In this document: positions 13,736 through 21,728 of the stretch, piece after piece
Numbering within the stretch: position 1 is the stretch's first letter
How the letters are laid out: each line of letters starts with the position of its first letter
Source: CAZZBK01 sp964652155
GTDB lineage: Bacteria; Planctomycetota; Planctomycetia; Pirellulales; PNKZ01
DNA length: 21,728 bases
Reading direction: 5' to 3'
NCBI GenBank assembly: GCA_964652155.1
Contig: CAZZBK010000107.1
Location: 1-21,728, forward strand
Notes under the pieces: model-generated
What the model was told of the DNA's origin: nothing
What the model saw: only the letters and a program-made list of their open reading frames with translations
Databases searched by the model: none
Position numbers and translations under genes: made by a program

Positions 13736-16700
13736 TCAATCCAGCGGGTTAACTCTCGTTAACGAACTCTCTGCACCCGTCGAGCTATTGAGTGAGCGGC
13801 CGTCGGCGAGATTGTTCAGCGGCGCCAGATTCAGTTTCAGTTCCATGAAACCGCAGTACAGCACCGGCACGACGAAGAGTGAGACGAGTTCCACGAACAT
13901 GCCGAAAAACACCGGCAACGCCATCGCGCGCGCCACATCGGCTCCCCGACCGGTTGCGAGCATGACGGGTAATAGCGCTGCAAAGGTTGTAAACGCGGTC
14001 ATCAGACAGGGGCGAATGCGCCGCCGACCGGCTTCTACGGTGGCTTCGCGAATGTCCTGGACGGATCGCATGGGACGCTTGGCGAACAGTTGCTCCATGT
14101 ACGTCGCAATGACGACGCCGTCGTCTTCGGCAATGCCGATCAGCGCGATTAGGCCGATCCAAATGGCGGTATTCATCTCAATACCGTAGATACCCAAACC
14201 GATCATTCCACCGAAAACGGCAATCGGGATCTGGGAGAAAATAATCAACGTCAACGGCAGGTTGCGGAAATTGAGGTAAATGATCAGCAGGTCGAGAAGG
14301 ATCACGATCGGAATAATCACGAGTAGGCGGCGATTCGCTTCGATCTGATTCTGAAACGATCCGACCGGCAGCAACGCGTAGCCGGGGGGAAGCGTGAGCG
14401 TTCCCGCAGTCTGTGCCTGACGCAGTGCGCCCTCGACGGCCTCCACCGTTTCAAGGTCGCCGGCCATTCCGGACGGAGCAAATGCGATGTGAGCCACCAG
14501 TCGGGCGTCCTCGCTGCTGATCATGCCCGGTCCCCAGGTGGTGTTCATCTTGGCCAACGTTTCCAGCGGAACGACTTCGCCAGTCTCGGTGACGACGGGG
14601 AGTCGAGCTAGGTCGTCGATCCGTTCCCGTAAATCGCGTTGGTAACGAATGCGAATCGGGTAGCGTTCACGCCCTTCGACAGTCTGCGTCAGGTTCATGC
14701 CCCCCACCGCCGTTTCGATAACCTGATTGACCGCCATCGTCGTCATGCCGTAGCGAGCCGCCGTATCGCGATCGATGTCAAACTCCACGTAGGGCATGCC
14801 CAGTACTATGTCCGGATTAACCGTAGCCGCATTGACCTGCGGTATCTGCCGGAGTTGTTCGGCAACTTTGCGGGCGGCTTCGGCGAGTCCATCGAGGTGA
14901 TCGCCATAGACGCGGATCGCCATCGGCGCCTTGATGCCGCTTTGCAGCATGACGACGCGACCTTCGATCGGCTGCAGCGGCGATGCCGGGGTGACGCCCG
15001 GCAACGTGGCGACGGCGTTGATCTGGCTCCAGATGGCGTCGATGGTAATGCCCTCTCGCCATTGGGCCTCGGGCTTGAGCATCACATAGGTTTCGATCAT
15101 CACGCCGGGGGCCGGATCGAGCGCGGACTCGGCGCGCCCGATTTTTCCCAGCACGTTCTCAACTTCCGGTATCTCGCGGATCAGCGTGTCCTGCGTCTGC
15201 AAGACTTCGAGGCCCTGAGAGAAGCTGGCTGCGGGATACAACGTCGGCATGTAGAACCACGTTCCCTCGTCAAGCGCGATCCAGTCGTCGGTCCGTAGGC
15301 CTGGGAAACGGTGCTTGAGGTCGACGAAACCGGGCAAGTGGTTCGGCTCAGCGCCTAGACCGCGGGCTACTTGTTCCAGCGGATAGAGCACCGTCGGCAG
15401 TCCGAACCAAGCTCCGGCACCGAGCAGAATGATCGTGAACGGTATGGCCATGAAGCTGAACTTATGGGCCAGCAGGAACCGCAATACCGGCTCGTAAATC
15501 CATAGGATCGCACGGCTAGTTGGATTCTGTTCGATGGGGCGCAGACGTTCGCGCGACATCAACAAGGCCAGTGCGCCGATGAGAAGCCCGACGAAGCCCA
15601 CGGTCACCAAGATCGGAAACGGCGACAACTCCTCGAACCGTGGACCCCAGAACAAAAACGTGGCGGCTGCGCCGCCGATTCCTGCCGTCAACGCGACGAC
15701 GAGCGCCCTCCACAACGGCCAGCGAGAACTATGCAGGAGCAAGCGGCAGAGGGCCGGCACGAGCAACACCGCGACCAGCAGCGCCGCAATCATGGCGAAG
15801 GTCTTGGTCCAGGCTAGAGGCGAGAATAGCTTGAAATCGCGCCCGGTGAGAAAGAACACGGGCAGGAAGCTGACGATCGTGGTTGAGACGCCGGTCATCA
15901 CGGCCGGCGCCACTTCATGCGTGGCGTCGATAATCACTTCCGTGCGGCTACGCGGATCGGGCGACGTTTCGGCGCTATTGGAATCTAGGTGGCCGGTCGC
16001 TCGACTCTGTCCCCATTCGACCAGGTGCTGGTAGATGTTTTCGGAAATAATGATCCCCAAATCGGCGACTTCCCCAATGGCAATCGCAATCCCGGCCAGC
16101 GACATGATGTTGGCGTCAATCTGGAACCAGCGCATACCGATGAACGACATCAACACGGCCATCGGCAGCGTAACGGCCACGATCAAGCTGGCTCGAAAGT
16201 GAAGCAGGAACAGCACGATCACCACGGCCGTGATGACCAATTCCTCTTGCAGCGATTCCGTCAGCGTAGCCACGGTCTCATTGATCAGTCCGGTGCGGTC
16301 ATAGACCGGAACGACTTTGACCCCCTTAAGACCAGGCTCGATTTGTATGAGCTTCTCACGGACCCGCTCAATGACCTCGCGGGGATTCTCGCCGAACCGC
16401 ATCACGACGATTCCACCGACCGACTCCCGGCCGTTAAGGTCGATCGCGCCGCTGCGGAAGTCGGGGCCGAGTTGCACCTGGGCCAGATCTCGTATCCGTA
16501 CCGGGACGCCGTCCCGCGAGAGCACGACAGTTTTTTCGATGTCTTCCAGGGCTTGCCGCGAATCCTTGTTCTGACCGATGAACCCGCGACCGCGAATGAC
16601 GTACTCCATGCCGCCCGACTCGACCGTTTTGGCGCCGACGTCGATATTGGAATCCTTGACGGCGGCGATCAGACGATCCAGCGGGATATCGTGAAAGCGG

Positions 16701-17284
16701 AGCGCGTCGGGGGCGACTTCGATCTGATACTGCCGCACATAACCGCCGACGCTGGCAACCTCGCTGACTCCTTGCACCGATTGCAGTTCGTACTTGATGA
16801 CGTAATCCTGAAGCGTGCGCAGTTCCGCGAGGTTCATCCCCGGCGGACCTTCCAGGACGTAGTAGAAGATTTGCCCCAGCGCCGTGGCGTCGGGACCGAG
16901 AGTGGGCGTCACGCCTTCGGGCAGCGACGCGATGGCCGTCCCCAATCGCTCCAGCACGCGCGACCGCGCCCAGTAGAAATCGGTCCCGTCGGCGAAGGTT
17001 ACCTGCACGAAGCTGTAGCCGAACATACTCTTGCCGCGCACGCTTTCGGCATGGGGAACCGTCAGCAGGGCGACCGACAGCGGATAGGTGACCTGATCCT
17101 CGACGTCCTTAGGCGAGCGGCCCGGCCATTCGGTAAAGACGATCACCTGGTTCTCGCCGACGTTGGGGATTGCGTCGATCGGAACGGTGAGGGCGCAGTA
17201 GCCGCCGATAGCGGCCACGACGACCGCTCCCAAGACGGTGAGAACCGGCTGGCGCACGCAGAAGCTGATCAAGGCCCGCAGCAT
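13736..17284 (-). CDS. cusA: CusA-like Cu(I)/Ag(I) RND efflux pump
   Basis: The 1182-residue protein is a heavy-metal efflux RND pump of the inner membrane that expels metal by proton antiport through a CusCBA complex. Aligned by eye with E. coli CusA, it keeps the metal-binding methionine triad (Met679, Met729, Met779 for 573, 623, 672) with nearly the same spacing. It also keeps the neighbouring charged residues Asp723, Glu731, Arg776 and Lys785 (617, 625, 669, 678). Asp408 in GEVAD of TM4 matches the proton-relay aspartate. This favours Cu(I)/Ag(I) over divalent metals. It is about 135 residues longer than E. coli CusA. Around residues 522-577 two extra hydrophobic helices are inserted after TM6, and a further loop of about 30 residues lies near 636-670. 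Its ATG overlaps the cusB stop codon (TAATG), so the two are coupled. Confidence 0.95.
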   Translation of the reverse strand: MLRALISFCVRQPVLTVLGAVVVAAIGGYCALTVPIDAIPNVGENQVIVFTEWPGRSPKDVEDQVTYPLSVALLTVPHAESVRGKSMFGYSFVQVTFADGTDFYWARSRVLERLGTAIASLPEGVTPTLGPDATALGQIFYYVLEGPPGMNLAELRTLQDYVIKYELQSVQGVSEVASVGGYVRQYQIEVAPDALRFHDIPLDRLIAAVKDSNIDVGAKTVESGGMEYVIRGRGFIGQNKDSRQALEDIEKTVVLSRDGVPVRIRDLAQVQLGPDFRSGAIDLNGRESVGGIVVMRFGENPREVIERVREKLIQIEPGLKGVKVVPVYDRTGLINETVATLTESLQEELVITAVVIVLFLLHFRASLIVAVTLPMAVLMSFIGMRWFQIDANIMSLAGIAIAIGEVADLGIIISENIYQHLVEWGQSRATGHLDSNSAETSPDPRSRTEVIIDATHEVAPAVMTGVSTTIVSFLPVFFLTGRDFKLFSPLAWTKTFAMIAALLVAVLLVPALCRLLLHSSRWPLWRALVVALTAGIGGAAATFLFWGPRFEELSPFPILVTVGFVGLLIGALALLMSRERLRPIEQNPTSRAILWIYEPVLRFLLAHKFSFMAIPFTIILLGAGAWFGLPTVLYPLEQVARGLGAEPNHLPGFVDLKHRFPGLRTDDWIALDEGTWFYMPTLYPAASFSQGLEVLQTQDTLIREIPEVENVLGKIGRAESALDPAPGVMIETYVMLKPEAQWREGITIDAIWSQINAVATLPGVTPASPLQPIEGRVVMLQSGIKAPMAIRVYGDHLDGLAEAARKVAEQLRQIPQVNAATVNPDIVLGMPYVEFDIDRDTAARYGMTTMAVNQVIETAVGGMNLTQTVEGRERYPIRIRYQRDLRERIDDLARLPVVTETGEVVPLETLAKMNTTWGPGMISSEDARLVAHIAFAPSGMAGDLETVEAVEGALRQAQTAGTLTLPPGYALLPVGSFQNQIEANRRLLVIIPIVILLDLLIIYLNFRNLPLTLIIFSQIPIAVFGGMIGLGIYGIEMNTAIWIGLIALIGIAEDDGVVIATYMEQLFAKRPMRSVQDIREATVEAGRRRIRPCLMTAFTTFAALLPVMLATGRGADVARAMALPVFFGMFVELVSLFVVPVLYCGFMELKLNLAPLNNLADGRSLNSSTGAESSLTRVNPLD

Positions 17285-19356
17285 TAGGGCGTCCCCGTCT
17301 TCGGCTGATCCGTTGCGTCGTGTCGGTGGGGCGATTTCTCGGTTGGAGCCGCGTCGCTCTGCGGCGGAAACTCACGGACCTTTCCACCGCAGCGGAGCAT
17401 CTCGCTCCCAAAGTACGGATTCAGTAACTCTCCGTTCGGCTGAAGCCAATCACCGCCGCCCCCTGCAACCATCGGGCAGAAGAAGTGCGTGAACGGGCTT
17501 TTCGCGGCAGCACTGCGAACCTGAGTTGCGAGGGTCACCACGGCCTGGCTGATCGGCTTGAACTCCTTGCGCGCTCCGGCGAGGTCCAAATGATGCAAAT
17601 GCTCCGACCTGGCGGCGATCTCCTGTAAGAGTTTCCTGCTCGCTTCCGGGAGCGAGGCCTCCCGCGCGAGTTCGCCGGACGCTTGGTGCAAGGTCTGAGC
17701 CGCGGTGGCTGTGGGCTTTTGGTCGGCGGCAAGCGCCTTCTGTACCTCGAAGTAAGCTGCGTAGAGTTGCTCCAGCTTGATGCCCGGTTCACCGGGGATG
17801 GGTGTCAGCGCAAGCTGCTGGAATACCAGCGGTCCCGTCCGTTCCTTGCTCTTGGCGATCGCGCGGGTCGGATCGATCAGGCTTGGCTTGCCGGCCAGTT
17901 GCATTTGCGAGTCGATCAGAAAGTTGCCGGCGGTGGCGACGTGCTCGCCTGCTTTCAGCCCATCCAGGATGACAATCATGTCTCGTAGGATCGGGCCGAT
18001 CTTCACGGGCCGAATCTCAAACCGCCCAGGTTGGGTTTCGACATAGATGATGCTGTTGCCCCCGGCCAACAGCACGGCCGCACGCGGCACGAACAACGAC
18101 GACGGCTGAGGTACCGGCGCGTCGGTGAAGCCGTATCGCGCCGCGGGAACGAGGTCCATACCGCATATCGGACATTGGCCGGGTTCTGTGCGGATGATCT
18201 GTGGGTGCATGGGACTGATCCACTTTCCCGCCAAGTCCTGGTCAAAAACTTTTCCTTGAGGACCGATCGGAAGTCTGATGCGAGCTTCCGCGTAGTCGCC
18301 AGGCCGCAAACGCCGCTTCTCGTTAAGCAACTCCACACGGACCCCCACGGTTCTCGTCTTTGGGTCGACTGTCGGATCGATGAATGCGACCCGACCGACT
18401 AGCGATTCGCCGGGAACCGACTGGACGGTTGCATCGACGCGCTGTCCGAAGCGAATCCGGCCAGCATCGTCTGGAAACAGTTTCAGCATCAGCCACACCG
18501 TCGAGAGTTCTGCGATGCGGTAGATCGGATCGCCGGCTTTGACGTAGTTGCCCTCTACCGCCAACTTTTCGATGACCGTGCCGCCTTGCGGGGCATAGAT
18601 CGTGAGGCGTGACTGAGCTTGCGTCGATTTCTCCAAGTCAGTGAGTTGCTGATCGGTCATCCCAAACTCGCGCAGTCGCTGGCGGGTGTTGGCGGCTAGT
18701 GATTCCTGTGCCTGCCGCATGGCAGGCAGCCCACTCGAAGCGGCCAAGGCGCGACGGGCCTCGACGTACTCGACCTGTGCGGCATAAAGCTGCGGGCTGT
18801 AGAGGACGGCCAGATGGTCCCCTTTCTGAATGTCGACTCCCGTGTAGTCGGCGAACAGTCGCTCCAGGCGACCGTCGATGTAGGCGGCGATGGTTGCTTG
18901 CCGGCTCTCATCCACGGCGATGGCGCCGACGGTTTGAATCGTCGCCTCAATCGGGCCGCTCTGTACGGGAGCCGTCTGAATGTTCGCCAACCGCCGCTGC
19001 GCCGGTTCGATCTTAACAGCCAACTCGTCGAGGTTGGCGTTTCCCGCGCTCGAAGCCGGAACTAAAGCCATTCCGCAAATCGGGCAGCGACCGGGAGCCG
19101 GTTGCCGAATCTGCGGATGCATTGGGCAGGTGAAAACCGTTCCCGTTGCGGCAACGGTGGCCCCCGGCTGCGCCGCTTCGTGAGCGCTCAGCCACCCCAG
19201 CCTCTGGGCTAGGCCGACGATCACGATCAGGATCATACCCGCTGCCAGGAACATGCCGACCGGCAGGAGTCGTCTCACAATCCAATTGAACCGAGCGCGC
19301 GGTGAAGTTGGAAGTAAAGCGGAAGATGCATTTGACGCCGATGGCTGAGTGGACAT
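17284..19356 (-). CDS. cusB: CusB-like RND periplasmic adaptor with two heavy-metal-binding domains
   Basis: The protein has 690 residues, long for the family. It has one N-terminal membrane helix (about 31-50). A heavy-metal-binding domain follows with CPMHP (77-81) and CPICGM (91-96). The adaptor core comes next: lipoyl/barrel halves around 'AAYIDGRLERLF' and 'IYAPQGGTVIEKLAVEGNYV', a helical hairpin at about 190-250, and the beta-barrel to about 360. A second metal-binding domain (SPMHP 381-385, CPICGM 395-400) is inserted before the membrane-proximal part; its first cysteine is replaced by Ser381. The C-terminal 130 residues resemble DUF3347, ending 'FFCPMVAGG...NPYFGSEMLRCG'. It joins CusA to the outer-membrane channel and may pass Cu/Ag to the pump. 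The start has AAAGGA five bases upstream. A 161-bp gap separates it from the Cys-rich gene. Confidence 0.94.
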   Translation of the reverse strand: MSTQPSASNASSALLPTSPRARFNWIVRRLLPVGMFLAAGMILIVIVGLAQRLGWLSAHEAAQPGATVAATGTVFTCPMHPQIRQPAPGRCPICGMALVPASSAGNANLDELAVKIEPAQRRLANIQTAPVQSGPIEATIQTVGAIAVDESRQATIAAYIDGRLERLFADYTGVDIQKGDHLAVLYSPQLYAAQVEYVEARRALAASSGLPAMRQAQESLAANTRQRLREFGMTDQQLTDLEKSTQAQSRLTIYAPQGGTVIEKLAVEGNYVKAGDPIYRIAELSTVWLMLKLFPDDAGRIRFGQRVDATVQSVPGESLVGRVAFIDPTVDPKTRTVGVRVELLNEKRRLRPGDYAEARIRLPIGPQGKVFDQDLAGKWISPMHPQIIRTEPGQCPICGMDLVPAARYGFTDAPVPQPSSLFVPRAAVLLAGGNSIIYVETQPGRFEIRPVKIGPILRDMIVILDGLKAGEHVATAGNFLIDSQMQLAGKPSLIDPTRAIAKSKERTGPLVFQQLALTPIPGEPGIKLEQLYAAYFEVQKALAADQKPTATAAQTLHQASGELAREASLPEASRKLLQEIAARSEHLHHLDLAGARKEFKPISQAVVTLATQVRSAAAKSPFTHFFCPMVAGGGGDWLQPNGELLNPYFGSEMLRCGGKVREFPPQSDAAPTEKSPHRHDATDQPKTGTP

Positions 19357-19517
19357 AGCGATCCTTTCCCAACGTTTTCCGCGCCCGAAAGGAGCGCGGA
19401 TCGTAAATCAGTTAGCAGACGACCGGAGCGGGCTTCCTGGAACAACGACTGCGCGTCGCATGCCACGGCGCACCGGAGTGGCGAGCCGTCAGCGCGCAAT
19501 GGTGGCGCAATACGTCG

Positions 19518-19907
19518 TCAAATCCGCCAAATGCAGAATAGCGATTGGAAGGATCGCGACCGCGGGGAGAAGAAGCCGTCGACTCCGATCAGCTCTGCCG
19601 GTTCCGGTGTGAAGTCAGCCGCTGCGGACAATGGAGCAGCCGGTGCGGCAATCCACTCCGGCAAGCGTCGGCCGGCGTCGGCCGGTGGGGAAGAGGGCTG
19701 GGACGGCACCTCATCGCGGTGGCAAGTGCAGGCCCGTTGGGGAGCGGCTATCCCACAACAGCAAGATCGAGATTTTTGGCAGATTGTGCGAGAAGGCGAC
19801 CGACTCTGATCCGCGCACGCACGGGAGGGAACCCCACCTGCAAAGGCGATCGACGCCGCCAACCACAGCGTCGTCAAGATTTTCAGAGATGGGCGATATG
19901 TGGACAT
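19518..19907 (-). CDS. Small Cys-rich secreted protein in the efflux operon
   Basis: I do not recognise the family. The 129-residue product begins with a probable signal peptide ('ILTTLWLAASIAFAGG', cleavage near residue 30). It then has a cluster of cysteines: Cys31, Cys43, three in a row (49-51), and Cys60/Cys62 in 'RACTCHRDE', with a histidine next to the last pair. A Pro/Ala-rich, disordered-looking tail follows. The gene sits between the outer-membrane channel and cusB genes on the same strand (65 bp from the first, 161 bp from the second). A soft-metal-binding role in the periplasm, comparable in purpose but not in sequence to CusF, is plausible but inferred. The C-terminal third has no similarity I can name and might be a non-coding extension. 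No strong ribosome-binding site is present at a proper distance. Confidence 0.6.
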   Translation of the reverse strand: MSTYRPSLKILTTLWLAASIAFAGGVPSRACADQSRSPSRTICQKSRSCCCGIAAPQRACTCHRDEVPSQPSSPPADAGRRLPEWIAAPAAPLSAAADFTPEPAELIGVDGFFSPRSRSFQSLFCIWRI

Positions 19908-19972
19908 GGCGTCACTCGGAGCTTTCCTCCCAGTATCCGCCGTAGTCCTTCAAATGTCCATGCCGGACTGGT

Positions 19973-21460
19973 TTACGGCTGAGCCGGTTCCGGCGTTGCC
20001 GTAAGTTCGACACCGACGGTCTGGCGGATGCGAGCCAGCGTCGTGGCATATTGCCCCAACGCGCGATGGTAGCCCAGTTCCAAGTTCAGCAGCGTTCGGT
20101 AATCACGGATCACACGGTCAAACGTCACGCTGTTGTTGATGAGGGACTTCTGGTCCGTTGCAAAGGTTTGTCGGGCTTGGGGGAGAATCGATTTCTCATA
20201 GAGTTCCACGGTTTGGCGGCTGGCATGCGCTTGTTCCCATAGGTCACGCAGCAAGGCATCGATCCGAAGTGCGACTTCCTCCTCGGAAGCATGCGCCGCG
20301 TAGTGCTCGCGTGAGGCTTCGGTGGTCATCGCATCGTACTTGCGGTGCCAGATCGGTAGCGTCGTCGACATGCCCACCGTAAAAGAGTCGGCGCCCGCAC
20401 CCGGCATCATGGCTCCGGGAGCGTCCATCAGGATCCATCCTGCTCCCAGCGTAACATCGGGTCGCCGCTTGAGTCGGGTCACATCGATACCCCAGCGCGT
20501 GGCCGCAGTCCGCAGGCGCGCGGCATTCAATTCAGGTTGCGATTCCCTGGCAATCTGCCGAAGCACTTCAAAGTCCGATGGTGGCACTTCCACGTCAACC
20601 GTTTTGGGAGCCGACACGGGCGTCATTACGTCACGGCCTGCGAGGCGGTTGATTTCCGCCGTCGTCGCGGCGAGTTGTTGGCGATAGGAAAGCAATTGCT
20701 CTTGCAGACTGCTCAATTCGAGCGTCGCCATGAGCACGTCCCCCGGTTGGGCATCACCCGTGGCGATGCGCGCGTTGGCGGTTTTGATGAGCGACTCCAA
20801 TTGTGCCTGTTCGGCCACCGTGGTCTCGATTTGTTTGCCAAGAACGTAAAGCTTGAACCAACTCGCACGCAGGTCGCCGACGACCCGCAGCGATTCGGTC
20901 CGGAACATATTCTCGGCCGCCATGGCCTCCAGGTACGCTTGCCGGGCTTCCGCCCGCAATCGCGCGAGCCACGGCACCATTTGCATGACTTGGAACTCGG
21001 CGACTTGTCGGTCGGGTACAAAATTCATCGGCGGAGTAAAGACTGTAGCGCCGACGGACGGATCGGGGAGTTTGGCGACATAGCTGGCCCGCGCCCACTC
21101 AGCGCCCGCTTCATGTTGCATGCGGCGGAGCGTGGGATTATTGGCGAGCGTCCACCTCTCCAACTCCAAGAGGGATTCATGCAGCGGCACCGCTGGCGTG
21201 GCGAGTAGTTCCGGGGCGGTTGCAACCGGCGGTGGTAAGGGCTGACCAGCGGCACCTTGTGCTTGGTGAGACGCCAAAACGACGGCCGCTGGCGGACTGG
21301 GGGCTGGCGGCGGAAATGCGGCAACTTGCGACTGCCCATCCGTCGTCGAACCGGCGCGCAACCGCTGACGAGTCGCTTCGCACCCCAGACAACCGACGAG
21401 GGCGATTGCCAAGGCTAAGCAGCTCCAGGAGCATACATATTGTCGTGGTACACCTTGCAT
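19973..21460 (-). CDS. TolC-family outer-membrane efflux lipoprotein (CusC-like)
   Basis: The 495-residue protein has a lipoprotein signal with lipobox LVGC (Cys24), a Pro/Ala-rich linker to about residue 75, and the two repeated OEP domains. The first contains 'ELERWTLANNPTLRRMQHEA' and 'PDPSVGATVFTPPM'. Coiled-coil stretches ('AEQAQLESLIKTANARIATG', 'LSSLQEQLLSYRQQLAATTA') follow, and the second begins near 'QIARESQPELNAARLR', with 'RRPDVTLGAGW' and a final helix pair. It should form the trimeric outer-membrane channel of the CusCBA pump. It is the first gene of the minus-strand cluster, so its 5' region probably holds the operon promoter. Only a weak AGGCGAT lies before the ATG. CusC is the functional counterpart, but residues alone do not separate it from other metal channels. 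Confidence 0.92.
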   Translation of the reverse strand: MQGVPRQYVCSWSCLALAIALVGCLGCEATRQRLRAGSTTDGQSQVAAFPPPAPSPPAAVVLASHQAQGAAGQPLPPPVATAPELLATPAVPLHESLLELERWTLANNPTLRRMQHEAGAEWARASYVAKLPDPSVGATVFTPPMNFVPDRQVAEFQVMQMVPWLARLRAEARQAYLEAMAAENMFRTESLRVVGDLRASWFKLYVLGKQIETTVAEQAQLESLIKTANARIATGDAQPGDVLMATLELSSLQEQLLSYRQQLAATTAEINRLAGRDVMTPVSAPKTVDVEVPPSDFEVLRQIARESQPELNAARLRTAATRWGIDVTRLKRRPDVTLGAGWILMDAPGAMMPGAGADSFTVGMSTTLPIWHRKYDAMTTEASREHYAAHASEEEVALRIDALLRDLWEQAHASRQTVELYEKSILPQARQTFATDQKSLINNSVTFDRVIRDYRTLLNLELGYHRALGQYATTLARIRQTVGVELTATPEPAQP

Positions 21461-21526
21461 GATCGCCTGATTCTCACAAATCGTTTTAAGGGACGATCTC
21501 GCGGCGATCTCTATGATTATTGAGAG

Positions 21527-21577
21527 CTTGCCGAACGTCGATCCGGAATCGACGGAACTATCGGTTTATTCGGCAAG
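21527..21577. promoter_or_regulatory. Nested inverted repeats upstream of the efflux operon
   Basis: An outer pair, CTTGCCGAA (21527-21535) and TTCGGCAAG (21569-21577), encloses an inner pair, CGTCGAT (21536-21542) and ATCGACG (21548-21554), with a five-base loop CCGGA. The left arms are contiguous, so one 16-bp arm faces two right arms split by a 14-base bulge. It lies 67-117 bp before the channel gene start. It may be a regulator operator, a leader-RNA hairpin, or a terminator-like structure. No clear T tract or promoter hexamers accompany it. Confidence 0.5.
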
Positions 21578-21593
21578 ACGGGATGGCTAGATC

Positions 21594-21728
21594 AGCCCTG
21601 TGTAGGTGATAGCTCGCGAAACCCGAGAAACTCGCATTGCGACAGCAGTGCTACTGCGAAAAACCTTGGAGCGCAAGCTTCAGAAACAGGGCGATTATCA
21701 GCGTTTTTCAGTCACCTACACAGGGCTG
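21594..21728. mobile_element. 135-bp MITE-like element with 17-bp terminal inverted repeats
   Basis: CAGCCCTGTGTAGGTGA (21594-21610) and its exact reverse complement TCACCTACACAGGGCTG (21712-21728) bound a 135-bp segment that ends at the last base of the window. A small hairpin GCAGT-GCT-ACTGC (21645-21657) lies near its centre. It contains no transposase. The perfect ends and short length fit a miniature inverted-repeat element or the remnant ends of an insertion sequence. The right flank is absent, so a target duplication cannot be tested. The window may stop here because a sequence contig broke at a repeat. Confidence 0.6.

Noticed and set aside
15989..17287. A 432-codon open frame on the plus strand opposite cusA
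   Set aside because: It lies fully within the conserved cusA coding sequence on the other strand, has no family-like motif, and its extremes match the GC-skewed codon structure of cusA.
21527..21728. Right-end palindromes as integron attC sites, given the integrase remnant at the left edge
   Set aside because: The required GTTRRRY and RYYYAAC core boxes are absent from both the nested dyad and the 135-bp element, and no cassette array is visible.
1..21728. CRISPR array or rRNA genes
   Set aside because: No regularly spaced short repeats and no rRNA-like sequence were seen on either strand. The only direct repeats are the two 37-bp copies.

Overview
This 21.7 kb window is bacterial DNA of roughly 60% GC with densely packed genes. 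Several traits suggest a planctomycete of the Pirellulales type: two tandem Uma2-family nucleases, an orphan FdhF/YdeP-type molybdopterin oxidoreductase with a planctomycete-like N-terminus, many starts without a clear Shine-Dalgarno sequence, and Cu/Ag efflux genes accompanied by small secreted proteins. This assignment is inference from protein style; no rRNA or marker gene is present.

Left region (1-10261): the window opens inside the N-terminal remnant of an integron-type tyrosine recombinase. It is followed by an EamA/DMT permease (-), a class I SAM methyltransferase (+), a molybdopterin oxidoreductase (-), two Uma2 nucleases (-), a thioredoxin lipoprotein (-) and an aldehyde dehydrogenase (-). 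Divergent from these are a glycosyltransferase translationally coupled to an HExxH lipoprotein metallopeptidase (+), and then a PaiB-type FMN-binding protein (+). These look like ordinary chromosomal genes with no single shared pathway.

Middle (10262-13421): a tRNA-Ser(CGA) with its own promoter and terminator directly abuts a tyrosine-recombinase integrase on the opposite strand. Behind the integrase lie an excisionase-like HTH protein and a hypothetical protein with a possible winged-helix C-terminus. This is the usual arrangement of an integrative element inserted at a tRNA 3' end. A gene-poor stretch of about 730 bp follows, carrying two near-identical 37-bp direct repeats.

Right region (13422-21728): a heavy-metal efflux cluster on the minus strand, transcribed as outer-membrane TolC/CusC-like lipoprotein, small Cys-rich secreted protein, CusB-like adaptor, CusA-like RND pump, then a small lipoprotein gene interrupted by an in-frame stop. 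The CusA protein keeps the three methionines and four charged residues of the E. coli CusA periplasmic metal site, so Cu(I)/Ag(I) is the likely substrate. It also has about 100 extra residues, including two extra predicted membrane helices. Upstream of the cluster are a nested dyad and, at the very end of the window, a 135-bp element bounded by perfect 17-bp inverted repeats (MITE-like). The efflux cluster may be cargo of the tRNA-Ser element, but no second attachment site is visible in the window.
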